From Aquipuribacter nitratireducens (lineage in GTDB: Bacteria; Actinomycetota; Actinomycetes; Actinomycetales; JBBAYJ01), in contig NZ_JBBEOG010000003.1 in NCBI RefSeq assembly GCF_037860835.1, positions 1 through 64,000 on the forward strand: DNA of 64,000 nt, given 5' to 3'. The first letter of the stretch is position 1. Each line of letters begins with the position of its first letter. The position numbers were made by a program, and so were the translations under genes. The notes beneath the pieces were generated by a model. That model did not search any database. It had not been told where the DNA came from and worked only from the letters and a program-made list of their open reading frames with translations. Positions 23,220-33,115 of the stretch are shown here, in pieces.

Positions 23220-24124
23220 GCGCCGTCGTCACCGCCCCCGAGCACACGTCCAGCGAGCGACGCTCGCAACCGGCGCCGCGACCCCGGTCCCGGCGGCGGC
23301 GCCGCCGCACCGGCGCGGACTGGGCGACGCTCGCCGTCGCCGTGCTCGTCGGGCTGCTCGTCGCGGTCCCGTTCCTCCTCATCCTCGTCAACTCGTTCAA
23401 GTCGCCGGCGGAGTACAGCAGCGAGGGCCCGCTCTCGCTGCCGAGCAGCCTCTACGTCGACGGGATCGTCGCGTTCTGGGAGCGGGTGGACTTCCCGGAG
23501 AAGCTGTGGAACAGCGTCCTCATCTCCGGCTCCGTCGCGGTCCTCGCCGTGCTGCTGTCGGTGCTCAACGCCTTCGCCCTCGGCATCGGCCGGGTGAAGG
23601 GGCGCACGGGGATCGTCCTGCTCATCCTGCTGGCCAACATGCTCCCGCAGGAGGTGCTGCTCTACCCCCTCTACTTCATGTTCAAGGAGGTCGGGCTCTA
23701 CAACACGGTGTGGTCGGTGATCATCATCTTCACCGTCATCCAGAGCGCCTTCGGCACCTACCTGCTCGCCAGCGTCTACGGCACGTTCCCCAAGGAGGTC
23801 CTCGAGGCGGCCGCGCTCGACGGCGCCAGCCGCTGGCAGATCCTCTGGCGCGTCGTGCTCCCGATCTCCCGCCCCACGCTCAGCGTCCTCGCGATCTTCT
23901 TCTTCATCTGGACGTGGAACGAGTTCCTCATCCCGCTCACGTTCCTCGTGAGCAACGAGACGCAGACGGTCCCGGTCGCGATCACCGTGCTGCAGGGCGA
24001 CCGGCTCATGGACGTCACGACGACGAGCGCCTCCGCGCTGCTCGGCCTCCTCCCGACGCTCGTCTTCTTCCTCCTCTTCCAACGCACCCTCACCCGGGGC
24101 ATCACCGCAGGAGCAGTCAAGTAA
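23216..24124 (+). CDS. ABC transporter permease, MalG-type
   Basis: This 302-residue partner permease has an Arg-rich cytosolic N-terminus ([10 protein letters not shown] near 22-31) and six helices. The EAA loop EAAALDGASRWQILWRVVLPISRP near 197-220 docks the ATPase. The ATG at 23216 overlaps the stop of the MalF-type gene by 4 bp, and its own stop overlaps the start of the GH31 gene by 1 bp. Together with the binding protein and the other permease it makes a CUT1-type sugar importer that lacks only the ATPase. Confidence 0.92.
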   Translation: MSAVVTAPEHTSSERRSQPAPRPRSRRRRRRTGADWATLAVAVLVGLLVAVPFLLILVNSFKSPAEYSSEGPLSLPSSLYVDGIVAFWERVDFPEKLWNSVLISGSVAVLAVLLSVLNAFALGIGRVKGRTGIVLLILLANMLPQEVLLYPLYFMFKEVGLYNTVWSVIIIFTVIQSAFGTYLLASVYGTFPKEVLEAAALDGASRWQILWRVVLPISRPTLSVLAIFFFIWTWNEFLIPLTFLVSNETQTVPVAITVLQGDRLMDVTTTSASALLGLLPTLVFFLLFQRTLTRGITAGAVK

Positions 24125-26475
24125 TGAAGTTCACCGACGGGTTCTGGCACCTGCGACCCGGCGTCGACGCCGGCTTCGCCGCCGAGGCGCGCACCCTCGA
24201 GGTCGGCCGCAACGAGGACGGCGAGGCCCTCGTCGTGACGGCGCCGACGCGGGTCGTCACGGGCCGGGGCGACACCCTCAACCGGCCGGTCCTCACGGTC
24301 ACGCTCTCCAGCCCCATGGACGGCGTCGTCCGGGTGCGCACCGAGCACCACCGGGGCCGGCCGGCGTCGGCCGGGTTCGACCTCGTCGGGGCGGAGAGCG
24401 GGCGCGGCACCGCGAAGCTCGACGACACCCACGGGGTCCTCGACGCGGGGCCGCTGCGGGCCCGGATCGCCCGCGGTGCGCCGTGGGACCTCGCGTTCGA
24501 GGCCGCGGACCGGCTCCTCACCCGCAGCGGGCACAAGTCCCTCGCGCACCTGTCCCTGGCCCCCGACGCGACGGTCACCGCCGAGCCCGCGGGCGTCGCC
24601 GGCGTGAGCGGCACCGGTCTCGCGCCCGACCGCTCCTACGTCCGCTGCCAGCTCCAGCTCGGCGTCGGCGAGCTCGTGTACGGGCTGGGGGAGCGCTTCG
24701 GGCCCCTCGTGAAGAACGGCCAGAGCGTCGACATCTGGAACGCCGACGGCGGCACGAGCAGCGAGCAGGCGTACAAGAACGTCCCGTTCTACCTCACGAA
24801 CCGCGGCTACGGGGTCCTCGTCAACCACCGCGAGCACGTGTCGTTCGAGGTCGGCAGCGAGGCCGTCGAGCAGGTCCAGTTCTCCGTGCCCGGCCAGGCC
24901 CTGGAGTACCTCGTCGTCTACGGACCCACCCCCGCCGACGTCCTCCGGCGCTACACCGCACTGACCGGCCGGCCCGCGCAGGTGCCCGCGTGGTCGTACG
25001 GGCTGTGGCTGTCGACGTCGTTCACCACCGACTACGACGAGGCGACGGTCAGCGGCTTCATCGACGGCATGGCCGAGCGCGACCTGCCGCTGTCGGTCTT
25101 CCACTTCGACTGCTTCTGGATGCGCGAGTTCCGCTGGACCGACTTCGAGTGGGACCCGGCGGTCTTCCCCGACCCCGAGGGCATGCTCGCCCGCCTCCAC
25201 GAGCGCGGCCTCCGGGTGAGCGCGTGGCTCAACCCGTACGTCGCCCAGCGCTCCGCGCTCTTCGACGAGGCGGCTGCGGCCGGCTACCTCGTCCGCCGCG
25301 CCGACGGCAGCGTGTGGCAGTGGGACATGTGGCAGGCCGGGATGGGCCTCGTCGACTTCACCGACCCTGCGGCGACCGCCTGGTACCAGGACAAGGTGCG
25401 CGGCCTGCTGCGCCAGGGCGTCGACGCCGTCAAGACCGACTTCGGCGAGCGGGTGCCCACCGACGTCGTGTGGCACGACGGCTCCGACCCCCAGGCGATG
25501 CACAACTGGTACGCCCACCTGTACAACCGGGCCGTCTTCGAGGCGGTCGAGCAGGAGCACGGTCGCGACCGGGCGGTGCTCTTCGCCCGCTCCGCGACGG
25601 CCGGCGGCCAAAGGCTGCCCGTGCACTGGGGCGGGGACAGCTCCTCGAGCTACGAGTCGATGGCGGAGTCGCTGCGCGGCGGGCTCTCGCTCGCGCTGTC
25701 CGGGTTCGGGTTCTGGAGCCACGACATCGGCGGATTCGAGGGCACCCCGGACCCGGGCGTCTTCAAGCGGTGGCTCGCGTTCGGGCTGCTGTCGAGCCAC
25801 TCGCGACTCCACGGCTCGCAGAGCTACCGCGTGCCGTGGGCGTTCGACGAGGCCGAGGCCCGCCCGGAGGCCGACCCGGAGAGCGCGGTCTCCGTCACGC
25901 GCGCCTTCACGCGGCTCAAGCTCCGGCTCATGCCGTACCTGTTCGAGGCGGGGCGGCTGGCGCACGAGCAGGGCCTGCCCGTCATGCGACCCATGGTGCT
26001 GGCGTTCCCCGACGACCCCGCCGTGGAGCACCTCGACCGGCAGTACATGCTCGGGCCCGACCTCCTGGTCGCGCCCGTGATGAGCGCCGACGGCGACGTG
26101 ACCTACTACCTGCCGGCGGGGGAGTGGACGAACCTCCTCACCGGCGAGACGGCCGGGCCGGGGTGGCGCCGGGAGCGGCACGGCTTCGACAGCGTCCCGC
26201 TGTGGGTGCGCGACGGCGCCGTGCTCGTGACGGGCGCCCGTGACGACACGCCCGAGCACGACTACGCCGACGGCGCGGTCGTCACCGTCCACGGCACGTC
26301 GCCCGCCGTCCGCCGTGCGCGGGTCACCTCACCGGTCACGGGGGTCGAGACCGTCTTCACCGTGGTCACGGAGGACGGGACGACGACCGTGACGAGCGAG
26401 CCCGTCACCGCCTTCTCCGCCTCCCGGCCCGGCGACGAGCCGGTCGACGCCGTCGCGGGCAGGGTGGTGCTGTGA
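24124..26475 (+). CDS. yicI: Alpha-xylosidase, GH31 (YicI type)
   Basis: This 783-residue enzyme releases alpha-linked xylose, for example from isoprimeverose or xyloglucan oligosaccharides. The catalytic nucleophile is D439 in [10 protein letters not shown] and the acid/base is D505 in [13 protein letters not shown]. The [19 protein letters not shown] segment (about 327-345) matches the YicI pocket that selects xylose over glucose. The [10 protein letters not shown] loop and the C-terminal beta domains are present. No signal peptide, so it acts on imported sugar in the cytoplasm. Its ATG overlaps the permease stop. A glucosidase activity remains possible but is less likely given the pocket residues. 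Confidence 0.92.
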   Translation: MKFTDGFWHLRPGVDAGFAAEARTLEVGRNEDGEALVVTAPTRVVTGRGDTLNRPVLTVTLSSPMDGVVRVRTEHHRGRPASAGFDLVGAESGRGTAKLDDTHGVLDAGPLRARIARGAPWDLAFEAADRLLTRSGHKSLAHLSLAPDATVTAEPAGVAGVSGTGLAPDRSYVRCQLQLGVGELVYGLGERFGPLVKNGQSVDIWNADGGTSSEQAYKNVPFYLTNRGYGVLVNHREHVSFEVGSEAVEQVQFSVPGQALEYLVVYGPTPADVLRRYTALTGRPAQVPAWSYGLWLSTSFTTDYDEATVSGFIDGMAERDLPLSVFHFDCFWMREFRWTDFEWDPAVFPDPEGMLARLHERGLRVSAWLNPYVAQRSALFDEAAAAGYLVRRADGSVWQWDMWQAGMGLVDFTDPAATAWYQDKVRGLLRQGVDAVKTDFGERVPTDVVWHDGSDPQAMHNWYAHLYNRAVFEAVEQEHGRDRAVLFARSATAGGQRLPVHWGGDSSSSYESMAESLRGGLSLALSGFGFWSHDIGGFEGTPDPGVFKRWLAFGLLSSHSRLHGSQSYRVPWAFDEAEARPEADPESAVSVTRAFTRLKLRLMPYLFEAGRLAHEQGLPVMRPMVLAFPDDPAVEHLDRQYMLGPDLLVAPVMSADGDVTYYLPAGEWTNLLTGETAGPGWRRERHGFDSVPLWVRDGAVLVTGARDDTPEHDYADGAVVTVHGTSPAVRRARVTSPVTGVETVFTVVTEDGTTTVTSEPVTAFSASRPGDEPVDAVAGRVVL

Positions 26476-27917
26476 GCGACGACTCCCGCGACGACTACAG
26501 AGGCAGCGGCCTGCAGTTCCCCGACGGCTTCGTGTGGGGCTCCGCGACCGCCGCTTACCAGGTCGAGGGCGCGGCGGCCGAGGACGGGCGCGGGCCGAGC
26601 ATCTGGGACACCTTCAGCCGCACGCCCGGGAAGGTGTGGGCCGGCGACACGGGTGACGTCGCCGCCGACCTCTACCACCGCCTCGAGGCCGACCTCGACC
26701 TCATGGCCTCCCTCGGTCTCGGCGCGTACCGGTTCTCCGTCGCGTGGCCCCGGGTCCAGCCGACCGGGCGGGGGCCGGTGAACCGCGCCGGTCTCGACTT
26801 CTACTCCCGCCTCGTCGACGGGCTCCTCGCCCGCGGCATCCGGCCCGTCGCGACGCTCTACCACTGGGACCTGCCGCAGCCCCTCGAGGACGCCGGCGGC
26901 TGGCCGGTCCGGGCGACGGCGGAGGCGTTCGAGGAGTACGCGGGCGTCCTCGGCTCGGCGCTCGGGGACCGGGTCGCGACGTGGACGACGCTCAACGAGC
27001 CGTGGTGCTCGGCCTACCTCGGGTACGGCTCCGGGGCCCACGCGCCCGGTCGGACCGAGCCCGCGGCGGCGCTCGCCGCCGTCCACCACCTCAACCTCGC
27101 CCACGGCCTCGCGGTCCGGGCCCTGCGGGAGACCTCGACAGGGACCCCCGAGATGTCGGTCACCCTCAACATGCACGTCTTCCGGGGCGTCGGCGACGGC
27201 GCCGCGGAGGCGGTCCGCATGGTCGACGGGCTCGCGAACCGCGTCTTCCTCCAGCCGATGCTCGTCGGCGGGTACCCGCAGGACGTCCTCGACGACACCG
27301 CGGCGCTCACCGACTGGTCCTTCGTCCGCGACGGTGACGCGGAGACCGTCCGCCAGCCGCTCGACGTCCTCGGCGTCAACTACTACTCGACGACCCGCGT
27401 GCGGCTGTGGGACGGGGCCGGGACGCGCGAGCGCGCTGACGGCCACAAGGACGTCGGCGGCTCGCCGTGGCCGGGCGTCGACGAACGGGTGGAGTTCCCG
27501 GCCTCGCCCGGGCCGTACACCGACATGGGATGGAACATCGACCCGGCCGGGCTCGAGGAGGTGCTGCGGCACCTGTCGCGCACCTACCCCGACCAGGCGC
27601 TCATGGTGACGGAGAACGGAGCGGCGTTCCCCGACGAGGTCGTCACCGGTCCCGACGGACGGCCGGCCGTCCACGACGCCGACCGCGTCGACTACCTGCG
27701 CCGCCACGTCACCGCCTGCCACCGTGCGCTCGCCGCCGGCGTCGACCTGCGGGGCTACGTCGTGTGGTCGCTGCTCGACAACTTCGAATGGGGCTACGGC
27801 TACGCCAAGCGGTTCGGCATCGTCCGCGTCGACTACGACACGCAGGAGCGGGTCGTGAAGGACAGCGGCCGCTGGTTCGCGGACCTCGCGCGGACCGGCC
27901 TGCTGCCCGGGGCGTAG
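26472..27917 (+). CDS. Beta-glucosidase / beta-glycosidase, GH1
   Basis: This 481-residue retaining beta-glycosidase has the acid/base E176 in TTLNEPWC and the nucleophile E381 in VTENGAAF. The GH1 N-terminal signature [19 protein letters not shown] (about 17-35) is intact and the aglycone-side motif [13 protein letters not shown] is near 435-447. Its GTG overlaps the GH31 stop (GTGA). With the alpha-xylosidase it can take xyloglucan fragments apart alternately: xylose first, then beta-linked glucose. It is the last gene of the operon and is followed by a strong hairpin. Confidence 0.93.
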   Translation: MSDDSRDDYRGSGLQFPDGFVWGSATAAYQVEGAAAEDGRGPSIWDTFSRTPGKVWAGDTGDVAADLYHRLEADLDLMASLGLGAYRFSVAWPRVQPTGRGPVNRAGLDFYSRLVDGLLARGIRPVATLYHWDLPQPLEDAGGWPVRATAEAFEEYAGVLGSALGDRVATWTTLNEPWCSAYLGYGSGAHAPGRTEPAAALAAVHHLNLAHGLAVRALRETSTGTPEMSVTLNMHVFRGVGDGAAEAVRMVDGLANRVFLQPMLVGGYPQDVLDDTAALTDWSFVRDGDAETVRQPLDVLGVNYYSTTRVRLWDGAGTRERADGHKDVGGSPWPGVDERVEFPASPGPYTDMGWNIDPAGLEEVLRHLSRTYPDQALMVTENGAAFPDEVVTGPDGRPAVHDADRVDYLRRHVTACHRALAAGVDLRGYVVWSLLDNFEWGYGYAKRFGIVRVDYDTQERVVKDSGRWFADLARTGLLPGA

Positions 27918-27953
27918 GTCGGCCGCCGCCACCCGGTGGTGACGGCGGCCGAC
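27918..27953. terminator. Terminator between GH1 gene and amidase gene
   Basis: GTCGGCCGCCG (27918-27928) pairs with CGGCGGCCGAC (27943-27953), and CCAC/GTGG extends the stem inward around CCG with a 3-nt bulge. The stem starts right after the GH1 stop codon and ends 10 bp before the amidase stop on the other strand, so it can serve both convergent genes. Confidence 0.8.
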
Positions 27954-27963
27954 GGTGCGCCGG

Positions 27964-29580
27964 TCAGGGCGCGCAGCTCGCCTCGCGGAGCCGGACGGGC
28001 TCCAGGCACTGGAACAGCGTCGGGTTGACGATTGACGGTGGACGGCGCAGCAGCGTCGCCTGCTCGTAGTCGTAGGCCAGGGACAGCAGCGTCGCCTCCG
28101 ACCACGCGGTGCCGAGGAACACGACGTTGCTCGGCCGCCCGTTGGCGGCGGAGTAGCCGGCGGGCACCGAGACGCTGGGGTAGCCGGCGCGCGCGCCGAC
28201 GCCTGTGGTGCCCGACAGCGACACGATCGCGTCGAGGTCGTTCGCGGCGAGGACCCCGTCGATGCTCGCCCGGCTCTCGGCGAGGCCGCGGTCGCGGTTC
28301 GCCTCGTACGTCGCGAGCTGGGCGGGGTCCGTGAGGTCCCGGGACTCCGACTCCACGAGGATCGTCTGCCCGAACTTCATCTCCGGACGGCCCTCGTTGA
28401 ACGCGACGATGTCGGTGAGGCTGTCCATGGGCGCCGACTCCGGCAGGCGGGCGAGGTAGGCGTCGATGTCCCGCTCGAACTCGTCGAAGAGGATCCCGGG
28501 CGCCGACGTGTTCGGCACGGTGACGGGCACGAGGGTCGCGCCCTCCGCCTCCAGGGCCGCGAGCGCGTCGGTGAACAGAGGGTTCGAGGAGGCGACAACG
28601 CCGAGGCGTGCGCCCTCGAGCGACGTCGTGGACAGGCCGGCGGCGTAGTCGACGTCGACGTAGGGGGCAGCACCCGCGGTGGCGGGGTCCTCCGGGTCGA
28701 CGGAGACGAGCGCCGACAGCAGGAGGGCGGAGTCGGTGACCGTCGTCGTCATGGGACCGGCGGTGTCCTGCGTCGCCGAGATCGGGATGACGCCGGTGCG
28801 GCTGATGAGTCCGACGATCGGCTTGACGGCGGCGAGGGAGTTCGCCTGCGCCGGGCTGAGGATCGATCCGGACGTCTCGGTGCCGATGCCCATCGGCGCC
28901 AGGCCGGCCGCGATTCCCGCGCCCGTGCCGGAGCTCGACCCGCTCGGGGTGACGCTCGCGTCGTAGGGGTTGAGGACCTGGCCGCCGAGGGAGCTGTACC
29001 CGCTCGGCATGCCGCTGGTGGTGAAGTTCGCGAACTCGCTGAGGTTGGTCTTGCCGAGGACCACGGCGCCTGCGCTCTCCAGCGCCGTGACGAGCGGGGC
29101 GTCGCCGGCGGGGTAGCTGTCCTCGAGGGCGATGGACCCGGCGGTGGTGGGGGAGCCCGCGAGGTCGATGTTGTCCTTGATGAGCACCGGGACACCGTGG
29201 AGCGGGCCCCGGACGTCGCCGCGGCGGCGTTCGCGGTCCCGGGCGCGGGCGTCGGCGAGGACGTCGGGGTTGAGCGAGCGGACGGCGTTGAGCCCCGGTC
29301 CGTCGGTGTTGAGCAGGGCGATGCGGTCGAGGTAGGCGCGGACGACCTGCTCGCTCGAGGCCCCGCCGGACGTCATGAGCTGCTGGAGGTCGACGGCCGT
29401 CGCCGTCTCGAGGTCGAGGGCGGCGAGGGCGGGTCGCGACGGCGCGGGCGGGGCGACGGCGCTCGTGGCCGCGTCACGCGCGGCGACGGGAAGGGCGACA
29501 CCACCGACGCCCGCGAGGGCGAGCGCGGTGGCGGCGACGAGACCGGTGACGGACAGCGGTCGGCGGGTGGAACCGGGCAT
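27964..29580 (-). CDS. Secreted amidase (amidase signature family)
   Basis: This 538-residue protein has a Sec signal peptide (hydrophobic 11-34) and the amidase signature fold with its Ser-cisSer-Lys triad. The lysine is K135 in LIKDNIDLAG, the cis-Ser lies in SSSG (215-218) and the nucleophile is S239 in GTETSGSILSPA. Most relatives have Asp (GTDTGGS) where this one has Glu and Ser in place of the first Gly, so the oxyanion loop is slightly unusual. It should hydrolyse an amide outside the cell, but the substrate is not evident. It is divergent from thrS across an intergenic region rich in inverted repeats. Confidence 0.88.
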   Translation of the reverse strand: MPGSTRRPLSVTGLVAATALALAGVGGVALPVAARDAATSAVAPPAPSRPALAALDLETATAVDLQQLMTSGGASSEQVVRAYLDRIALLNTDGPGLNAVRSLNPDVLADARARDRERRRGDVRGPLHGVPVLIKDNIDLAGSPTTAGSIALEDSYPAGDAPLVTALESAGAVVLGKTNLSEFANFTTSGMPSGYSSLGGQVLNPYDASVTPSGSSSGTGAGIAAGLAPMGIGTETSGSILSPAQANSLAAVKPIVGLISRTGVIPISATQDTAGPMTTTVTDSALLLSALVSVDPEDPATAGAAPYVDVDYAAGLSTTSLEGARLGVVASSNPLFTDALAALEAEGATLVPVTVPNTSAPGILFDEFERDIDAYLARLPESAPMDSLTDIVAFNEGRPEMKFGQTILVESESRDLTDPAQLATYEANRDRGLAESRASIDGVLAANDLDAIVSLSGTTGVGARAGYPSVSVPAGYSAANGRPSNVVFLGTAWSEATLLSLAYDYEQATLLRRPPSIVNPTLFQCLEPVRLREASCAP

Positions 29581-29637
29581 GGGTGCTCCTAGGTGGTCCC
29601 GGAGGGAAGAGGTGACCGGACGGTAGGGAGGCCGTGT

Positions 29638-29715
29638 GTCCGCTGGATGAACGGACGTCCGACCAGCGGACCCCCGCGGGTCGTGCCGGTGACGTTCCTG
29701 TCACGGTCACGTGAC
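29638..29715. promoter_or_regulatory. Cluster of inverted repeats between amidase and thrS
   Basis: GTCCGCTGG (29638-29646) and CCAGCGGAC (29663-29671) form a perfect 9-bp inverted repeat enclosing CGGACGTCCG. Next, GTGAC (29689-29693) faces GTCAC (29700-29704), followed directly by the palindrome GTCACGTGAC (29706-29715). The spacing looks like operator sites rather than a T-box leader, and no T-box sequence is visible. Confidence 0.45.
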
Positions 29716-29768
29716 GAGGCGCCGGCGGGGCCGCGCGGACCGCGTCGGGCCAGGGGCCGACCAGTCGC

Positions 29769-29774
29769 TACCGT
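29769..29774 (+). promoter_or_regulatory. -10 hexamer TACCGT before thrS, leaderless type
   Basis: TACCGT is followed by 7 nt and the thrS GTG. There is no ribosome site in between. Confidence 0.45.
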
Positions 29775-29781
29775 CTGCGGG

Positions 29782-31821
29782 GTGAGCGCACCCGCCGGCA
29801 CCCTGCCCGTCACCGTGGTCTCCCTCGACGGCACCGAGAGCACCCAGGCGACCGGTGAGGGCACGACGTACGGCGAGCTCGTCGCCCGCGCCGCCGGCTC
29901 CGAGCACCCGCCGCGCGAGGTCGTCGTCGTCCGCGTCGACACCCCCGATGGCCCCGAGCTCCGTGACCTCCACCGCGAGGCCGGCCCGGGCGAGCGGGTC
30001 GAGGCCGTCGACGTGGCGTCGGAGGACGGCCTCGCGGTGCTGCGGCACTCGTGCGCGCACGTCCTGGCGCAGGCGGTCCAGGCGACGCGCGACGAGGCGA
30101 GGCTCGGCATCGGCCCGCCGGTGCGCGACGGCTTCTACTACGACTTCGACGTCGCCGAGCCGTTCACCCCGGACGACGTGAAGGCGCTCGAGAAGGCGAT
30201 GCAGCGGATCGTCAAGGAGGGCCAGACGTTCCGGCGCCGCGTCGTCGGCGACGACGAGGCCCGCGCCGAGCTCGCCGACGAGCCGTACAAGCTCGAGCTC
30301 ATCGGGCTCAAGGGCAGCGCGGGCGCCGATGCGGCGGAGGCCGCGGAGGGGGCGGGCGCCGAGGTCGGCGCCGGCGAGCTGACGATCTACGACAACGTCC
30401 GCCGCGACGGCAGCGTCGCGTGGAAGGACCTGTGCCGCGGCCCGCACGTGCCGAGCACGCGCGTGCTCGGCAACGCCTGGAAGCTCATGCGCACGGCTGC
30501 GGCGTACTGGCGGGGGAGCGAGAGGAACCCGCAGCTGCAGCGGGTGTACGGGACGGCGTGGCCGACGAAGGACGACCTGCAGGCCTACCTCGACCGCCTC
30601 GCGGAGGCCGAGCGGCGCGACCACCGCCGCCTCGGCACCGAGCTCGACCTGTTCAGCTTCCCGGACGAGATCGGCTCCGGCCTCCCGGTGTTCCACCCCC
30701 GCGGCGGCGTGGTCAAGCGCGAGATGGAGGACTACGTCCGGCGACGGCACGTCGAGGAGGGCTTCGAGTACGTCGGCACGCCCCACATCTCCAAGCAGCA
30801 CCTGTTCGAGACCTCGGGGCACCTGCCGTACTACGCGGACACGATGTTCCCGCCCATGGAGCTGGAGAACTCGCAGTACTACCTCAAGGCCATGAACTGC
30901 CCCATGCACAACCTGATCTTCCGGAGCCGGGGGCGCTCCTACCGCGAGCTGCCGCTGCGGCTGTTCGAGTTCGGGTCGGTGTACCGGTTCGAGAAGTCCG
31001 GGGTGGTGCACGGCCTCACGCGCGTCCGCGGGCTCACGATGGACGACTCCCACAGCTACTGCACGGCGGAGCAGGCGCCGCAGGAGATCGAGAAGCTGCT
31101 CCGGTTCGTCCTCGGCCTGCTCGCCGACTTCGGCCTCGACGACTACTACCTCGAGCTGTCGACGCGCGGCGAGGGCGACAAGTTCATCGGCTCCGACGAG
31201 GCGTGGGAGCAGGCGACGGAGACCTTGCGCCGCGTCGCGGAGGGCACCGGCCTCGAGCTCGTGCCCGACCCGGGCGGCGCCGCGTTCTACGGCCCGAAGA
31301 TCTCCGTCCAGGCGCGTGACGCCATCGGCCGCACGTGGCAGATGTCGACGGTCCAGCTCGACTTCAACCAGCCGGAGCGGTTCGGGCTCGAGTACACCGC
31401 GGCCGACGGCAGCCGCCAGCGCCCCGTGATGATCCACTCGGCGAAGTTCGGGTCGATCGAGCGGTTCCTCGGTGTCCTCACCGAGCACTACGCGGGCGCG
31501 TTCCCCCCGTGGCTCGCGCCCGTTCAGGTCGTCGGCATCCCCGTGAGCGACGCCCACGTCGACTACCTGGAGGACGTCGCCCACCGCCTGCGCGCCGAGG
31601 GGATCCGGGTGGAGGTCGACGCCTCCGACGACCGGATGCCGAAGAAGATCCGCACCCACACGAAGCAGAAGGTGCCCTTCCTCCTCATCGCGGGCGACGA
31701 CGACCGGGCCGCGGGCTCGGTGTCGTTCCGCTTCCGCGACGGCTCGCAGGAGAACGGCGTGCCCGTCGACGCGGCGGTGGCGCGCGTGGTGCAGGCGGTC
31801 CGCGACCGCGTGCAGGTGTGA
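29782..31821 (+). CDS. thrS: Threonine--tRNA ligase
   Basis: This 679-residue class II synthetase charges tRNA-Thr. Domains in order are TGS (about 1-75), the editing domain with [11 protein letters not shown] (about 90-100), the catalytic core (about 280-570) and the anticodon-binding domain (about 575-679). Motif 2 is near [19 protein letters not shown]. The zinc ligands fit MNCPMHN, the [11 protein letters not shown] region and the [11 protein letters not shown] region. The editing domain contains a Gly/Ala/Glu-rich insert (about 180-195). The GTG at 29782 gives the normal N-terminus and has a leaderless-type -10. Its stop overlaps the HIT-protein start (GTGA). Confidence 0.96.
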   Translation: MSAPAGTLPVTVVSLDGTESTQATGEGTTYGELVARAAGSEHPPREVVVVRVDTPDGPELRDLHREAGPGERVEAVDVASEDGLAVLRHSCAHVLAQAVQATRDEARLGIGPPVRDGFYYDFDVAEPFTPDDVKALEKAMQRIVKEGQTFRRRVVGDDEARAELADEPYKLELIGLKGSAGADAAEAAEGAGAEVGAGELTIYDNVRRDGSVAWKDLCRGPHVPSTRVLGNAWKLMRTAAAYWRGSERNPQLQRVYGTAWPTKDDLQAYLDRLAEAERRDHRRLGTELDLFSFPDEIGSGLPVFHPRGGVVKREMEDYVRRRHVEEGFEYVGTPHISKQHLFETSGHLPYYADTMFPPMELENSQYYLKAMNCPMHNLIFRSRGRSYRELPLRLFEFGSVYRFEKSGVVHGLTRVRGLTMDDSHSYCTAEQAPQEIEKLLRFVLGLLADFGLDDYYLELSTRGEGDKFIGSDEAWEQATETLRRVAEGTGLELVPDPGGAAFYGPKISVQARDAIGRTWQMSTVQLDFNQPERFGLEYTAADGSRQRPVMIHSAKFGSIERFLGVLTEHYAGAFPPWLAPVQVVGIPVSDAHVDYLEDVAHRLRAEGIRVEVDASDDRMPKKIRTHTKQKVPFLLIAGDDDRAAGSVSFRFRDGSQENGVPVDAAVARVVQAVRDRVQV

Positions 31822-32456
31822 ACGGGCGTGTGAGCGGAGAGGTGGACGGGACCCCCGCCGCCGAGGACCCGGCGCTCGTCGCCGGTGTCCCGGACGGGTT
31901 CGAGCGGCTGTGGACCCCTCACCGGTGGGCGTACATCGCCGGGCAGGACAAGCCCGCCGACGACTCCGCCGGGGCGTGCCCGTTCTGCCGCGCGCCCACC
32001 CTCGCGGACGACGAGGGCCTCGTCGTCGCCCGCGGCGCGCACGCGTACGTGGTCCTCAACCTCTACCCGTACAACCCGGGTCACCTGCTCGTGTGCCCGT
32101 ACCGGCACGTCGCCGACTACACCGACCTCACGGAGGCGGAGGTGGCGGAGGTCGCGTCGCTCACCCGCGCGGCCATGCACGTGCTCCGGCGGGTGTCGCA
32201 CCCGCACGGGTTCAACCTCGGCATGAACCAGGGGCCCGTTGCCGGTGCGGGCGTCGCCGCGCACCTGCACCAGCACGTCGTGCCGCGGTGGGGCGGGGAC
32301 AGCAACTTCCTCCCCATCGTCGCGCGCACCAAGGCCGTCCCCGTGCTGCTCGACGACACCCGCCGGCTGCTCGCCGACGCGTGGGACCACGGGGGGGACG
32401 ACGCGGGGGAGGACGCGGGGGACGACGCGGGGGACGACGGGGCGGCCGGGACGTGA
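31818..32456 (+). CDS. HIT-domain protein (AP4A hydrolase/phosphorylase-like)
   Basis: This 212-residue histidine-triad protein acts on dinucleoside polyphosphates or nucleotide conjugates. The triad reads [10 protein letters not shown] near 149-158, preceded by [24 protein letters not shown] near 53 looks like half of a zinc site. The GTG at 31818 overlaps the thrS stop. The tail (about 192-212) is an acidic repeat of [15 protein letters not shown] from a DNA tandem repeat. The same gene lies between thrS and pgsA in mycobacteria (Rv2613c), so the order is ancestral. A role in PIM synthesis is not shown. Confidence 0.88.
   Translation: MNGRVSGEVDGTPAAEDPALVAGVPDGFERLWTPHRWAYIAGQDKPADDSAGACPFCRAPTLADDEGLVVARGAHAYVVLNLYPYNPGHLLVCPYRHVADYTDLTEAEVAEVASLTRAAMHVLRRVSHPHGFNLGMNQGPVAGAGVAAHLHQHVVPRWGGDSNFLPIVARTKAVPVLLDDTRRLLADAWDHGGDDAGEDAGDDAGDDGAAGT
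32391..32441. repeat. 12-bp imperfect tandem repeat in HIT gene 3' end
   Basis: Units of the form GACGACGCGGGG repeat about four times and encode the acidic DDAG tail of the HIT protein. Length is likely to vary between strains by slippage. Confidence 0.65.
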
Positions 32457-33115
32457 TCGCCCGTCGCCTGCGCGGCGTGGTCCGCGCCGTCATGCTCGTG
32501 CCCGCGCGTGGCCTCGTCGCGCTCGGCGTCGGACCCGACGTCGTCACCGTCGTCGGCACCCTCGGGGTCGTCGTCAGCGCCTTCGTGTTCTGGCCCGCGG
32601 GGCGCCTCGAGCTCGGGGCGTGGCTGCTGTTCGCCTTCGCGATGTTCGACAGCCTCGACGGGACCGTCGCGCGCCTGTCCGGGCGGAGCACCCGGTGGGG
32701 CGCCTTCCTCGACTCCACGCTCGACCGGGTCGCCGACGCCAGCATCTTCGGAGCGCTCGCGATCTGGTTCCACCTGCAGGGCGACACGACCGGCCTCGTC
32801 CTCGCCGTGCTCGTCGTGGGCTTCGGCGCGCTCGTGCCGTACGCGCGGGCGAAGGCGGAGAGCATGGGCGTGGACGCGAGCAACGGGATCGCGGAGCGCG
32901 GCGACCGGCTCGCCCTCGGGATCTTCGCGACGTGGTCGGTGCAGGCCCTCGGGGTGCCGGTCGCCGTGCTGCACGGCGTCCTCGCGCTCCTGCTCCTCGC
33001 GAGCGTCGTCACGACCGCCCAGCGGGCGGTGCGCGTCCTGCAGGCGTTCGGGACGGAACCGGACCCCCGCGTCGTCCCCGGGCCGGCGCCGGGCGCCGCC
33101 CCGCCACGGCGGTGA
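32453..33115 (+). CDS. pgsA: CDP-alcohol phosphatidyltransferase, phosphatidylinositol(-phosphate) synthase
   Basis: This 220-residue membrane enzyme joins CDP-diacylglycerol and inositol 1-phosphate, the first committed step to phosphatidylinositol and PIMs. The family motif is complete: DSLDGTVARLSGR then GAFLDSTLDRVAD near 58-87, with its four metal-binding aspartates. Further hydrophobic segments follow, giving about six helices. The GTG at 32453 overlaps the HIT gene stop by 4 bp and the stop overlaps the acyltransferase start. Its place before PatA and PimA homologues argues for the inositol enzyme over a glycerol-phosphate one. Confidence 0.9.
   Translation: MIARRLRGVVRAVMLVPARGLVALGVGPDVVTVVGTLGVVVSAFVFWPAGRLELGAWLLFAFAMFDSLDGTVARLSGRSTRWGAFLDSTLDRVADASIFGALAIWFHLQGDTTGLVLAVLVVGFGALVPYARAKAESMGVDASNGIAERGDRLALGIFATWSVQALGVPVAVLHGVLALLLLASVVTTAQRAVRVLQAFGTEPDPRVVPGPAPGAAPPRR

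Noticed and set aside
23506-24123. Upstream extension of the GH31 frame through the permease gene
   Set aside because: Out-of-frame reading of the MalG-type permease; the ATG at 24124 overlaps the permease stop and starts the family sequence.
29593-29781. T-box or other tRNA-sensing leader before thrS
   Set aside because: No T-box consensus, no specifier-loop structure, and a -10 hexamer lies only 7 nt before the start codon.
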